NCBI RefSeq assembly: GCF_018325905.1
Contig: NZ_AP021901.1
Coordinates: forward strand, 2,790,001-2,854,000
DNA from: Pseudomonas sp. St316
GTDB taxonomy: Bacteria > Pseudomonadota > Gammaproteobacteria > Pseudomonadales > Pseudomonadaceae
DNA: 64,000 nucleotides
Direction of reading: 5' to 3'
Shown here: one piece after another, positions 17,007 to 25,091 of the stretch
How the letters are laid out: each line of letters begins with the position of its first letter
How positions within the stretch are numbered: position 1 is the first letter of the stretch
The notes under the pieces: model-generated
Database searches by the model: none
Told to the model about the DNA's origin: nothing
What the model saw: only the letters and a program-made list of their open reading frames with translations
Made by a program: the position numbers and the translations under genes

Positions 17007-20000
17007 GCACCCTGAGCATCGTTGCCCTGGTGGTGCTCGCCATCGTCGTGGTGCTGTTGATCGCGGCCTTGATCTGGTGGCTGCGGACCCAAGGCGGGGC
17101 GGCGATCCGCAGCTTCTATGGGGCGGTGCGCCGTATGGAGCTGGAGCAGGGCACCCGGGACCGCTATCAGATGCCTTGGCTGATGATGCTCGGTAACGAA
17201 ACCGACGGCGCCCAATTGTGCGCCCAATGGCGCTTGCAACCGACCGACAAGGCCGCCTGGTTCGGGCGCTGGTTTTCCGATGTCGAGGGCTCGGTGCTGG
17301 TGGTGCCCCAGGCGTTGTTCCTGCCTGAGGAAGGCATGAACCGGCAACGGGGCAATTGGTGGCGCCTGCTGGGGTTGATGTTGCGCTTGCGCAGCAAGCG
17401 ACCATTGGATGCGGTGATCTGGACGGTGCCGTTCAGCACCCTCGATGACATCGAGCACACCACCGAACTGAGCCTCAAGGTCCGGCGCTGCTTTATCGAC
17501 CTGTTGCAACGGTTCGGCCTCAGTCTGCCGGTGTACGTGGTGATCACCGGGATGCAAGAACTGCCCGGAGTCCAGGAACTGGTCAGCGCGCTGCCCGTCG
17601 AGGCGCGTGAATCGATGCTGGGCTGGTCCTCGCCCTATTTGCCGGATGCGGCCTGGCAGTCGCAGTGGAGTGACCAGGCCCTGGACCAGGTCAACGCGGC
17701 GCTGGCGCAGTCGATCATCGAGATCGGTGCGCTGTCAGGGCAATTGGGCAGTGATCTTTATGGGTTGCCGGAGCGCTTCGAAGGCTTGCGACGGGCCTTG
17801 CAGATCCTGCTGGAGCCGGTGTTCCAGGGCAATGCCCAAGGTGAAGCGCCGCGTTGTCGCGGGGTGTATTTCACTGCCAGCCAGGCGCCGGCTGTCAGCG
17901 GTGATGGTTTGACCGCCGCCGACAGTGCTCTTCGGCAAACCGTGTTCGCCCGGCAATTGTGGTCGCGACGGCTGGTGGCTGAGCGTGGCCTGGCCCAGCC
18001 TGTGCCGCGGCTGTTGCGTCTGCGCCAGCGCGGGCATCGGTTGGTCGCAGCGGTAGCGCTGGTGGTGGGCCTGGTCTGGTTGGGTGGCATGGTCTGGGTC
18101 TGGCACGATTCGATGGAAGAAGCCGAAGGGCTGTCGCGGTTGGTGCTCAGCACCCATAAGAACCACCTGGTGGTCGACCCTGACGAGCCGCAGCTGGAAT
18201 CGACCCGGCACAACGTGCAGAACTACTGGAACATGTTGGAAAAGGCCCCGCGCTGGCGCTTTGTCTCGGTGGTCTTTCCCACTTCGTGGTTCTCTAGCGT
18301 GGACACGCAGCTGGAGAATGGGTTGCGCCTGACTGCCCGGCAACATTGGATATTGCCCCTGCGGGACCTGCTCAATTCAGACCTGGAACAGCTCAAGTCC
18401 ATCCGCAACACCGAGCGGCGGGGCAATGTGGAGAACGAAGACCCGGCACAATGGCAGAGCTACGTGAAGGCCAAGGCACTGGTGGACCTGGCGGTACGCC
18501 TTGAACAGCACAACCAGATGTTCAGCCAGGTGGTGAACGATCCCAAGGCACCGCTGGACGAACTGGTGCAACTGAGCAACACCGCCTTGTCCCTGGGGCT
18601 CAACACCGGCACCTTGAGCCGGCCACGGTTCTATAACCGGGTGCTGTTCGATGCCCAGAACAGCGATTTGAAAGGGCTGGACCTGAACGCCGCGCGCCCG
18701 GTGATCTCCGATAATTTCACCGGCCTGATGCAGCGCTGGCTGGACCATTACTTCCTGGCGGACAACTTCGTGCGCCAGGCCGGTTACCTCAAGCTGCACC
18801 TGCAGCGGCTGGAGGCCGGCGGTGGCAATTCGTTGAGCGAACTCGAAGACCTGATGTCGCTGATCGACGATTTGCAGACGCTGGTCAGCCTGACCAACTC
18901 GGCCTGGGGGCGGGGCAAGGGCCAGGACCTGGTACCCGGCTACAGCCAGATGCTGGACAAGGTCAGCCACAGCACGTTGCTGGGGCCGGATATCGAGCAG
19001 GACCTGGAGAGCCAGGCGGCGAAGTTGCAGCAGAGCTTTCGTGACCAGTGGATCGTCCAGACCGGTTCCCGGGACAATCTGCTGGTGCAACAGGGCAGTG
19101 GCCTGCTGGTTTTGCAAGACCATGTCACGGCGCTGGACGGTGCGGTGCAGGCGCTGTTCAAGCGTGATTTCGTGGCGTTGGCCATGCAGAAGGATCCGTC
19201 GGGCAACAACCCCGACTCGATGGGCCAGGGCGATGGCAGCGATGATTTCAGCGTCGCCCTGAACTACTTCGCCAGCTACAAGAGCTATGCCAATGAAGAA
19301 ATGCCGCGCATTCCGCCGGATTACCGTGACGCGCTGATGCAGGCCGCTGAAGGCGCTGCGGCCCGGGCTATGTGGTTGAGCCTGGATGAAAGCGACGAGG
19401 CGCTGCCCGGCATGGGCTTCAATGTGCAAACGACCCAGGCCGTTGCGCTGCAAAAAGCCTTCATGGACGTGCACCGTGGCGACCTGGCGATTCGTTTCCA
19501 ACGTCTGCTCAATCGTCGCGCATTGGCGCAGATCAAGAGTGGCCTGGGCGAAATCGATGCCCAGCCGCTGTTCAGCCAGCGGGCCGATGTCCAGCGTTGG
19601 GACGGGTCGAAAAACTTCGGCTTGCAACTCTACGGTGCCAGCGATCCACAAGACCTGAAGCTGAACCTGGCCCAGCAATTCGGCGCGATGCTGCAGATCG
19701 CCGAGCAGCGAATGCCGGCGCTGGAATGGCTGATCGTCCAGCAGGACAACCTGTCGGCCCTGGAACACGACCAGGTGGCACGCTTCATGGCCCTCAACGA
19801 TGAATTGCTCAAGTACAAGAACCAGAACCCGGCCAGCTCGGCGGCCCAACTGGAACAACTGGTGAGCCGGGACTTTATCGCCATGGACACCACCTCCTGC
19901 GCGCAGATCTTGCAAACCTCCAGCCTGCCCGGCGGGCGCGGTGACCTGGCGCTGCGCACGGTCGCGTTGCAGCAGGGCGCCCTGCAACGGTGTCTGTACC

Positions 20001-20827
20001 TGCAACAGAACCAGGCCGCGGCCGCCTGGAATGACTTGGCCAACTATTTCAATCAATACCTGGCCGGGCGCTTTCCGTTTGCCCAGGATGTGCGGGCCAG
20101 CGACGCCGACCCGGCGCGGGTCCGGCATTTGCTGGAACTGATCGACACACGCCTGCCCCTGGCCCAGGCCGGGCTGACGCTGAGCCAGACGCCAGAGCGG
20201 CTGGCGGCCGAGGACTTCCTCAACCGTTTGAAACAGGCCGGTACCTGGCTCGGGCCGCTGTTCGTACGCGACAAGAGTGGCATCCTGGGGGTGGAAATGG
20301 ACGTGCGCTGGCGCACCGATCGCGATGAGGAACGCGGCGCCGACCAGGTGATCGCCTGGAGTCTGGACGCCGGCAACCAACAGATCAGCTACCCCGGCGG
20401 CGACCAGCAGAACCTGCGCTGGATGGTCGGCCAGCCCGTGCGCCTGACCTTGCGCTGGGCCCGTAACGGTTATCAGCGTCCGGCCAACGACCCGCTGCAA
20501 CCGAACCTGGTGGTGCGCGACCTGGAGGCCGGTTGGGAGTACCAGGGACCCTGGTCGTTGTTGCGCCTGATGCGCTCGCTGGTGTCGGTCCAGCGCCAGC
20601 CGAATGTCGACTACACCGATTTTCCCCTGGCCCTGCAACTGCCGGTGACGGCCCAGACCCAGGCCAGCACGGCGCAGCAAACGTTGATGTTCGTGCGCCT
20701 GTCGTTAATGAGCCAGGGCTCCAAGCTGCCTTTATCGATCCCGCCGCTGCCGACGCGGGCGCCCCGTTCACCTTTCATGGCGACCGCATCGAGCCCCGCC
20801 ATTGCCACCCGTGAGGAGGGCCTGTGA
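17003..20827 (+). CDS. tssM: T6SS inner-membrane protein TssM (IcmF family) with degenerate NTPase motifs
   Basis: This 1274-residue IcmF-family protein spans the periplasm to TssJ. There is one N-terminal membrane helix (residues ~5-27), where classical TssM has two; a second helix is at ~347-367, followed by a large periplasmic part ending in a C-terminal beta domain. The IcmF marker RGVYFTAS is at 286-293. The P-loop position reads GNETDGAQ (64-71): glycine spacing is kept but Lys and Ser/Thr are gone. The base-recognition site usually read as TK-x-D appears as ITGMQELPG (181-189). The cytoplasmic domain is therefore unlikely to hydrolyse nucleotide. It overlaps tssL and tssA by four bases each. 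Confidence 0.96.
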   Translation: MSTLSIVALVVLAIVVVLLIAALIWWLRTQGGAAIRSFYGAVRRMELEQGTRDRYQMPWLMMLGNETDGAQLCAQWRLQPTDKAAWFGRWFSDVEGSVLVVPQALFLPEEGMNRQRGNWWRLLGLMLRLRSKRPLDAVIWTVPFSTLDDIEHTTELSLKVRRCFIDLLQRFGLSLPVYVVITGMQELPGVQELVSALPVEARESMLGWSSPYLPDAAWQSQWSDQALDQVNAALAQSIIEIGALSGQLGSDLYGLPERFEGLRRALQILLEPVFQGNAQGEAPRCRGVYFTASQAPAVSGDGLTAADSALRQTVFARQLWSRRLVAERGLAQPVPRLLRLRQRGHRLVAAVALVVGLVWLGGMVWVWHDSMEEAEGLSRLVLSTHKNHLVVDPDEPQLESTRHNVQNYWNMLEKAPRWRFVSVVFPTSWFSSVDTQLENGLRLTARQHWILPLRDLLNSDLEQLKSIRNTERRGNVENEDPAQWQSYVKAKALVDLAVRLEQHNQMFSQVVNDPKAPLDELVQLSNTALSLGLNTGTLSRPRFYNRVLFDAQNSDLKGLDLNAARPVISDNFTGLMQRWLDHYFLADNFVRQAGYLKLHLQRLEAGGGNSLSELEDLMSLIDDLQTLVSLTNSAWGRGKGQDLVPGYSQMLDKVSHSTLLGPDIEQDLESQAAKLQQSFRDQWIVQTGSRDNLLVQQGSGLLVLQDHVTALDGAVQALFKRDFVALAMQKDPSGNNPDSMGQGDGSDDFSVALNYFASYKSYANEEMPRIPPDYRDALMQAAEGAAARAMWLSLDESDEALPGMGFNVQTTQAVALQKAFMDVHRGDLAIRFQRLLNRRALAQIKSGLGEIDAQPLFSQRADVQRWDGSKNFGLQLYGASDPQDLKLNLAQQFGAMLQIAEQRMPALEWLIVQQDNLSALEHDQVARFMALNDELLKYKNQNPASSAAQLEQLVSRDFIAMDTTSCAQILQTSSLPGGRGDLALRTVALQQGALQRCLYLQQNQAAAAWNDLANYFNQYLAGRFPFAQDVRASDADPARVRHLLELIDTRLPLAQAGLTLSQTPERLAAEDFLNRLKQAGTWLGPLFVRDKSGILGVEMDVRWRTDRDEERGADQVIAWSLDAGNQQISYPGGDQQNLRWMVGQPVRLTLRWARNGYQRPANDPLQPNLVVRDLEAGWEYQGPWSLLRLMRSLVSVQRQPNVDYTDFPLALQLPVTAQTQASTAQQTLMFVRLSLMSQGSKLPLSIPPLPTRAPRSPFMATASSPAIATREEGL

Positions 20828-21900
20828 GCTTGCCGATATCGCCTTTACCGGAGCTGGTCACTCAGTTGCTCGAGCCGATCAGCACCGAATCGCCCTGTGG
20901 CCCGGACCTGCGCTACGAACCGGAATATGACCAGTTGCGTGAACTGCGCCGCGAGGACGACACCAGCCTGCCCACCGGTGTTTGGCAGTCTTCGATCAAG
21001 CGCGCCCTGTGGCCGGACCTGGAACGGCTCGCGACCACGTTGCTGCTTGAGCGCAGCAAGGACCTGATGATCAGCGCCTGGCTGGGGGAGGCTTGGCTGC
21101 ATATGGCCGGGCTGGAGGGCTTGCCGGGCAGCCTGGCGCTGGTGGCGGGGCTGTGTGAGCGCTATCCGGAGCAGTTGCACCCCCAGGCCGAGGAAGGCGA
21201 CCAGTCATGGCGGGTGATCCCCCTGGAGTGGCTGGCCCGTCGCTACAGCGAAGTGCTGCTGACGCGGGTGCCGTTGTTCGACGGCCGGGAACAGGCCTTC
21301 GCCGCTTTCTCCCTGGATGACTGGCAACGCTTGCAGCGCCAGCAAGTGTTGGTCAACGACAGCAAGAACGCCAAGGCCTCGGCTGAAGCTGCGCGCAACG
21401 ATCAAAAGAAACTAGGCGAACTGATTCGCAACACCCCCTTGTCGTTCTGGTTGCATCGCCAGGGCAGCCTGATGTTGAGCCTGCAACACCTGCAACGGCT
21501 CGAAGCCTGGAGCGACGCTTACCTGGGCAACCTGGCCCCGGGCTACAAATCCCTGCAGGACGTGATGCAGGCCTTGCTGGCACTGGTAGAGGAGTTTATC
21601 GCGATGCACCCACAGCAACCCACCGTCGTGCCGGTGCAAACGTCCCCGGCGACCACGACGTCACAGCCGCAGACGGCACCTGCCCAGGTCTTCCAGGAAC
21701 CGGCCAATCGTGAAGAGGCCTATCGACAGTTACTGGTGATCGCCGGTTACCTGGCCCGCACTGAACCCCACAGCCCGGTGCCCTACCTGATCCGACGCGG
21801 CGTGGAGTGGGGCAACAAGCCGTTGAGTGAGTTGCTGGGGGAGCTGATCAGTGCTGATGCCGAATCCCGGCGCTTGTGGACGTTACTGGGCGTTCTCTAA
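20824..21900 (+). CDS. tssA: T6SS assembly protein TssA (ImpA family)
   Basis: This 358-residue protein has the ImpA N-terminal domain (PISTESPCGPDLRYEPEYDQ, then LLLERSKDLMISAWLGEAWL) and a C-terminal region EEAYRQLLVIAGYLARTEPH SPVPYLIRRGVEW, joined by a Thr/Gln/Pro-rich linker. TssA organises baseplate and sheath priming or capping. The GTG start shares GTGA with the tssM stop. The gene's TAA overlaps, on the opposite strand, the stop of the following dehydrogenase gene, so no terminator separates them. Confidence 0.95.
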   Translation: MSLPISPLPELVTQLLEPISTESPCGPDLRYEPEYDQLRELRREDDTSLPTGVWQSSIKRALWPDLERLATTLLLERSKDLMISAWLGEAWLHMAGLEGLPGSLALVAGLCERYPEQLHPQAEEGDQSWRVIPLEWLARRYSEVLLTRVPLFDGREQAFAAFSLDDWQRLQRQQVLVNDSKNAKASAEAARNDQKKLGELIRNTPLSFWLHRQGSLMLSLQHLQRLEAWSDAYLGNLAPGYKSLQDVMQALLALVEEFIAMHPQQPTVVPVQTSPATTTSQPQTAPAQVFQEPANREEAYRQLLVIAGYLARTEPHSPVPYLIRRGVEWGNKPLSELLGELISADAESRRLWTLLGVL

Positions 21901-22850
21901 CGCTCCTCGTCGGGCCACGGTACGGGCGTCAACACCGGTTTGCCGGAAAAGAACGCGGTCAGGTTCTGGCCCACCAGCTCTACCATTGCGCGGGTCGCTT
22001 CGGGCGACAGGCCGGCCACGTGGGGTGTGAGGACGACGTTGGGCAGGTTTTTCAGCGCCTGTGGCACCTCGGGCTCTTGATCGAACACGTCCAGGGCCGC
22101 TCCGGCAATTCGACGATGCTCCAGGGCGCTGATCAGATCGGCGGTGGCAACCACGCTGGCCCTGGCGACGTTCACCAGAAACCCTTTTGGGCCGAGCGCA
22201 TCGAGGGTCTGCTTGTTGACCAGTTGCCGGGTATCCAGGCCGCCTGGTGTGGCGATGATCAGGAAGTCCGAGATCCGCGCCAGTTCCGTGGGCGTGGCGC
22301 AGAAGGTGTAGGGCACGTCATTGCGCACCCGCCGATTGTGATAGCTGATACTCATGTCAAAGCCCAGGGCGGCCCGTTTGGCGATCGCCATGCCCACCGC
22401 GCCAAGGCCCAACACGCCCAGCCGCTTACCCGCCAGGGAAGGGCGCGCAGCCCTTGGCCATTCGCCCCGTCGCAGGGCGGCATCGCAATGGGGTATATCA
22501 CGTACCAACGCCAGCAACAGCGCCATGGCATGGTCGGCCACCGACGACGCGTTGACCCCGGCGCCGTTGGTGACCACGATGCTGCGATGGCGCGCGGCCT
22601 GCAGGTCTACTTGTTCGTAACCAGCACCGATCACGCAGATGATTTTCAGGTTGGGCAGGGCGGCGATCTCTTGCGCCGTCAAACCCAGGGGGCCGCGGGT
22701 CAGCACAGCGCTGAAGCGTTCACCGTGTTCGAAAATCGCTGTCTTGCGTTCGGCAGGCGTGGGCGCCAATTCCAGGTGATACCCCTGCCGCTCGAGAATC
22801 GGCAGGTACTCATTGACGGTTTCAACCAGTACCAGAACGGTTGCAGTCAT
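21897..22850 (-). CDS. D-2-hydroxyacid dehydrogenase (glyoxylate/hydroxypyruvate reductase-like)
   Basis: This 317-residue NAD(P)-dependent dehydrogenase has the D-2-hydroxyacid fold: GVLGLGAVGMAIAKRA Rossmann motif (~145-160), the substrate-binding Arg in LVNVARASVV, Glu in DQEPEVP, and the catalytic His in VLTPHVAGLSPEAT. It most resembles GhrB-type glyoxylate or 2-ketogluconate reductases, but substrate cannot be fixed from sequence. The ATG at 22850 follows GGAGCCCAGC; the longer frame lacks such a site. It converges on tssA with a four-base overlap of the two stop codons and is not part of the T6SS. Confidence 0.92.
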   Translation of the reverse strand: MTATVLVLVETVNEYLPILERQGYHLELAPTPAERKTAIFEHGERFSAVLTRGPLGLTAQEIAALPNLKIICVIGAGYEQVDLQAARHRSIVVTNGAGVNASSVADHAMALLLALVRDIPHCDAALRRGEWPRAARPSLAGKRLGVLGLGAVGMAIAKRAALGFDMSISYHNRRVRNDVPYTFCATPTELARISDFLIIATPGGLDTRQLVNKQTLDALGPKGFLVNVARASVVATADLISALEHRRIAGAALDVFDQEPEVPQALKNLPNVVLTPHVAGLSPEATRAMVELVGQNLTAFFSGKPVLTPVPWPDEER

Positions 22851-23276
22851 GCTGGGCTCCTGTGGATGCCGGGGCGATTTCAAGTATTCAACTTGATTGT
22901 AGGAGCCGGGGGTAGGGGGGCTTGGCTTTATTATGTGCATTTCGGATGTTGTTGACGGGGTACATATCCATTACCTGGCTTTGGCGACTGTACTTCAATC
23001 CAACTGTGGGAGCGGGCCTGCTCGCGAAGGCGCGGTACATTCAGCGCTGATGCAAGCTGACCCACCGCTATCGCGAGCAAGTTCGCCCCCACAGGGAATG
23101 CAGGGATAATTTTATGGCAGCGATCTGATACGCATAACCGCTCCTCAGCTAAGTCTTTGCTTCTGCTCGCGAATCCCGGACAATCGCGCCCCTGTTTCGG
23201 CCAGGGCGCTGCCTGTCGGGCTTTTCCGACTCGTCCCGGCCGGGTGCATGTGACCGGAATACGGAGATCCGCCCGG
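22851..23276. other. Intergenic region with divergent promoters and a REPIN
   Basis: This 426-bp gap lies between two divergently oriented genes. It holds one REPIN (23004-23094, entered separately). The flank before 23277 should carry the transporter promoter and the flank after 22850 the dehydrogenase promoter. No credible ORF or structured RNA was recognised. Confidence 0.6.
23004..23094. repeat. REPIN
   Basis: An inverted pair of REP palindromes: CTGTGGGAGCGGGCCTGCTC at the left, and TCGCGAGCAAGTTCGCCCCC followed by ACAG at the right. The right arm has drifted (GTTCGCCCCC) relative to other copies. Confidence 0.85.
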
Positions 23277-24557
23277 ATGAATGATCAGGCCAATAGCGTC
23301 CAAGAGCGCTTTGAAACGACAGTCCCAGCCACCCTCAGCCAATGGAGTCGCCAGGACACCACATGGATGCTGGGCCTGTTTGGCACCGCCATCGGTGCAG
23401 GTACTCTGTTTTTACCCATCAATGCGGGCCTGGGCGGCTTCTGGCCGCTGCTGATCCTGGCGGTACTGGCGTTCCCCATGACGTTTTATGCCCACCGGGG
23501 CCTGACCCGTTTTGTGTTATCCGGTCGCGACGGCGCGGACATCACCGAGGTGGTGGAAGAACATTTCGGCCTCAAGGCCGGTGCGCTGATCACGCTTTTG
23601 TACTTCTTTGCCATTTTCCCGATCCTGCTGATCTACAGTGTGGCGTTGACCAACACGGTGGGCAGTTTCCTGGAGCATCAGTTGCATATCCTGCCGCCTC
23701 CTCGGGCTGTGCTGTCCCTGGTGCTGATCCTCGGCCTGCTGGCGGTGGTCCGCTGCGGCGAGCAGGCGATCGTCAAGGCCATGAGCCTGATGGTCTACCC
23801 GTTCATCGTTGCGCTGCTGTTCCTGGCGGTGTTCCTGATTCCCCACTGGAGCGGTGGCATTCTGACCACGGCGTCCACGCCGCCTGAAGCTTCGGCGTTG
23901 TTGCATACTTTGTGGCTGGCGATTCCGGTGATGGTGTTCTCGTTCAACCATTCGCCGATCATCTCGGCGTTTGCGGTGGACCAGAAACGCCGCCATGGCG
24001 GCAACGCGGAGGAACGCAGTTCGCAGATCCTGTCGCGCGCCCATGTGCTGATGGTGGTGATGGTGCTGTTCTTCGTGTTCAGCTGCGTGCTGACCCTGAC
24101 CCCGGCGCAACTGGCTGAGGCCAAGGCGCAGAACCTGTCGATCCTGTCGTACCTGGCCAACCATTTCAGCAACCCGACCATCGCCTTTGCCGCGCCGTTG
24201 ATTGCGTTTGTCGCCATCTCCAAGTCGTTCCTGGGGCACTACATCGGCGCCAGCGAAGGCCTCAAGGGGCTGATCGTCAAGAGCGGCCGGCGACCGGCGC
24301 CCAAGACCCTGGACCGCCTCACCGCAGCATTCATGCTGGTGGTGTGCTGGATCGTCGCCACTCTCAACCCAAGTATCCTGGGCATGATCGAAACGCTGGG
24401 TGGCCCGGTCATCGCAGCCATCCTGTTCCTGATGCCGATGTACGCCATTCGCAAAGTCCCGGCCATGGCTCGCTATCGCGGCCAGGCGTCGAATGTCTTC
24501 GTGGTGTTGGTGGGGTTGGTGGCGATTACTGCACTGGTCTATTCCCTGATGGCCTGA
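23277..24557 (+). CDS. Serine/threonine-type amino-acid transporter (HAAAP family, SdaC-like)
   Basis: This 426-residue integral membrane protein has about eleven hydrophobic helices. The first includes the family signature WMLGLFGTAIGAGTLFLPIN, the helix-breaking substrate and ion site of the APC fold. Other HAAAP/SdaC features are PVMVFSFNHSPIISAFAVDQ and IAFVAISKSFLGHYIGASEG. It should import serine or a related amino acid with H+ or Na+. The ATG at 23277 follows ACGGAGATCC; the longer frame upstream lacks coding character. It is monocistronic, followed by a REPIN array. Confidence 0.92.
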   Translation: MNDQANSVQERFETTVPATLSQWSRQDTTWMLGLFGTAIGAGTLFLPINAGLGGFWPLLILAVLAFPMTFYAHRGLTRFVLSGRDGADITEVVEEHFGLKAGALITLLYFFAIFPILLIYSVALTNTVGSFLEHQLHILPPPRAVLSLVLILGLLAVVRCGEQAIVKAMSLMVYPFIVALLFLAVFLIPHWSGGILTTASTPPEASALLHTLWLAIPVMVFSFNHSPIISAFAVDQKRRHGGNAEERSSQILSRAHVLMVVMVLFFVFSCVLTLTPAQLAEAKAQNLSILSYLANHFSNPTIAFAAPLIAFVAISKSFLGHYIGASEGLKGLIVKSGRRPAPKTLDRLTAAFMLVVCWIVATLNPSILGMIETLGGPVIAAILFLMPMYAIRKVPAMARYRGQASNVFVVLVGLVAITALVYSLMA

Positions 24558-24571
24558 AACGCCCGCTCCCC

Positions 24572-25018
24572 TGTGGGAGCGGGCTTGCTCGCGATGGCGG
24601 TGGGTCAGTTTGCACTGATGTTGATGTGCTGGCCTCATCGCGAGCAAGCTCGCTCCCACAGGGGGGGGGCTAGGTGCGCATGAGTTGTGTGTCTGCTGAA
24701 AATCCAATGTGGGAGCGGGCTTGCTCGCGAAAACGGTGGGTCAGCTTGCACTGATGTTGAATGTGCTGGCCTCATCGCGAGCAGGCTCGCTCCCACAGGG
24801 GGGCTAGGTGTGCATGAGTTGTGTGTCTGCTGAAAATCCAATGTGGGAGCGAGCCTGCTCGCGATGGCGGTATGTCAGTTTGCACTGATGTTGAATGTGC
24901 TGGCCTCATCGCGAGCAGGCTCGCTCCCACAGGGGGGGACTAGGTGCGCATGAGTTGTGTGTCTGCTGAAAATCCAATGTGGGAGCGAGCTTGCTCGCGA
25001 TGGCGGCATGTCAGCTTG
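24572..25018. repeat. Tandem REPIN array (three REPINs plus a single REP)
   Basis: Units start at 24572, 24709, 24842 and 24979 (periods of 137, 133 and 137 bp). Each full unit is a REP, a spacer of about 45 bp (CACTGATGTTGA...GTGCTGGCC), an inverted REP, then a near-identical 45-bp linker (GCATGAGTTGTGTGTCTGCT). The last unit ends after one REP. Linkers are almost identical, so the array grew by tandem duplication of REPIN plus flank. It fills most of the gap between the transporter gene and acnB. Confidence 0.93.
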
Positions 25019-25035
25019 CATCAAAATCCCGGCAT

Positions 25036-25073
25036 AAAAAAACGCCGCCCCTCGCAAGAAGGGCGGCGTTTTT
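25036..25073 (-). terminator. Rho-independent terminator of acnB
   Basis: A perfect GC-rich stem (AACGCCGCCC / GGGCGGCGTT) with an 11-base loop is flanked by A and T runs. It lies 19 bp after the acnB stop on its strand. The flanking A and T tracts could make it work for both strands. Confidence 0.93.
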
Positions 25074-25091
25074 AGTTGGGCGTTTTAAGCT

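Noticed and set aside
18377-20680. 767-codon minus-strand frame opposite tssM
   Set aside because: Antisense shadow; repetitive Gln/Arg/Val composition and no recognisable domain.
24572-25018. CRISPR-like array
   Set aside because: The period is ~135 bp, repeats are inverted REP pairs, the spacers are themselves near-identical, and no cas genes are present.
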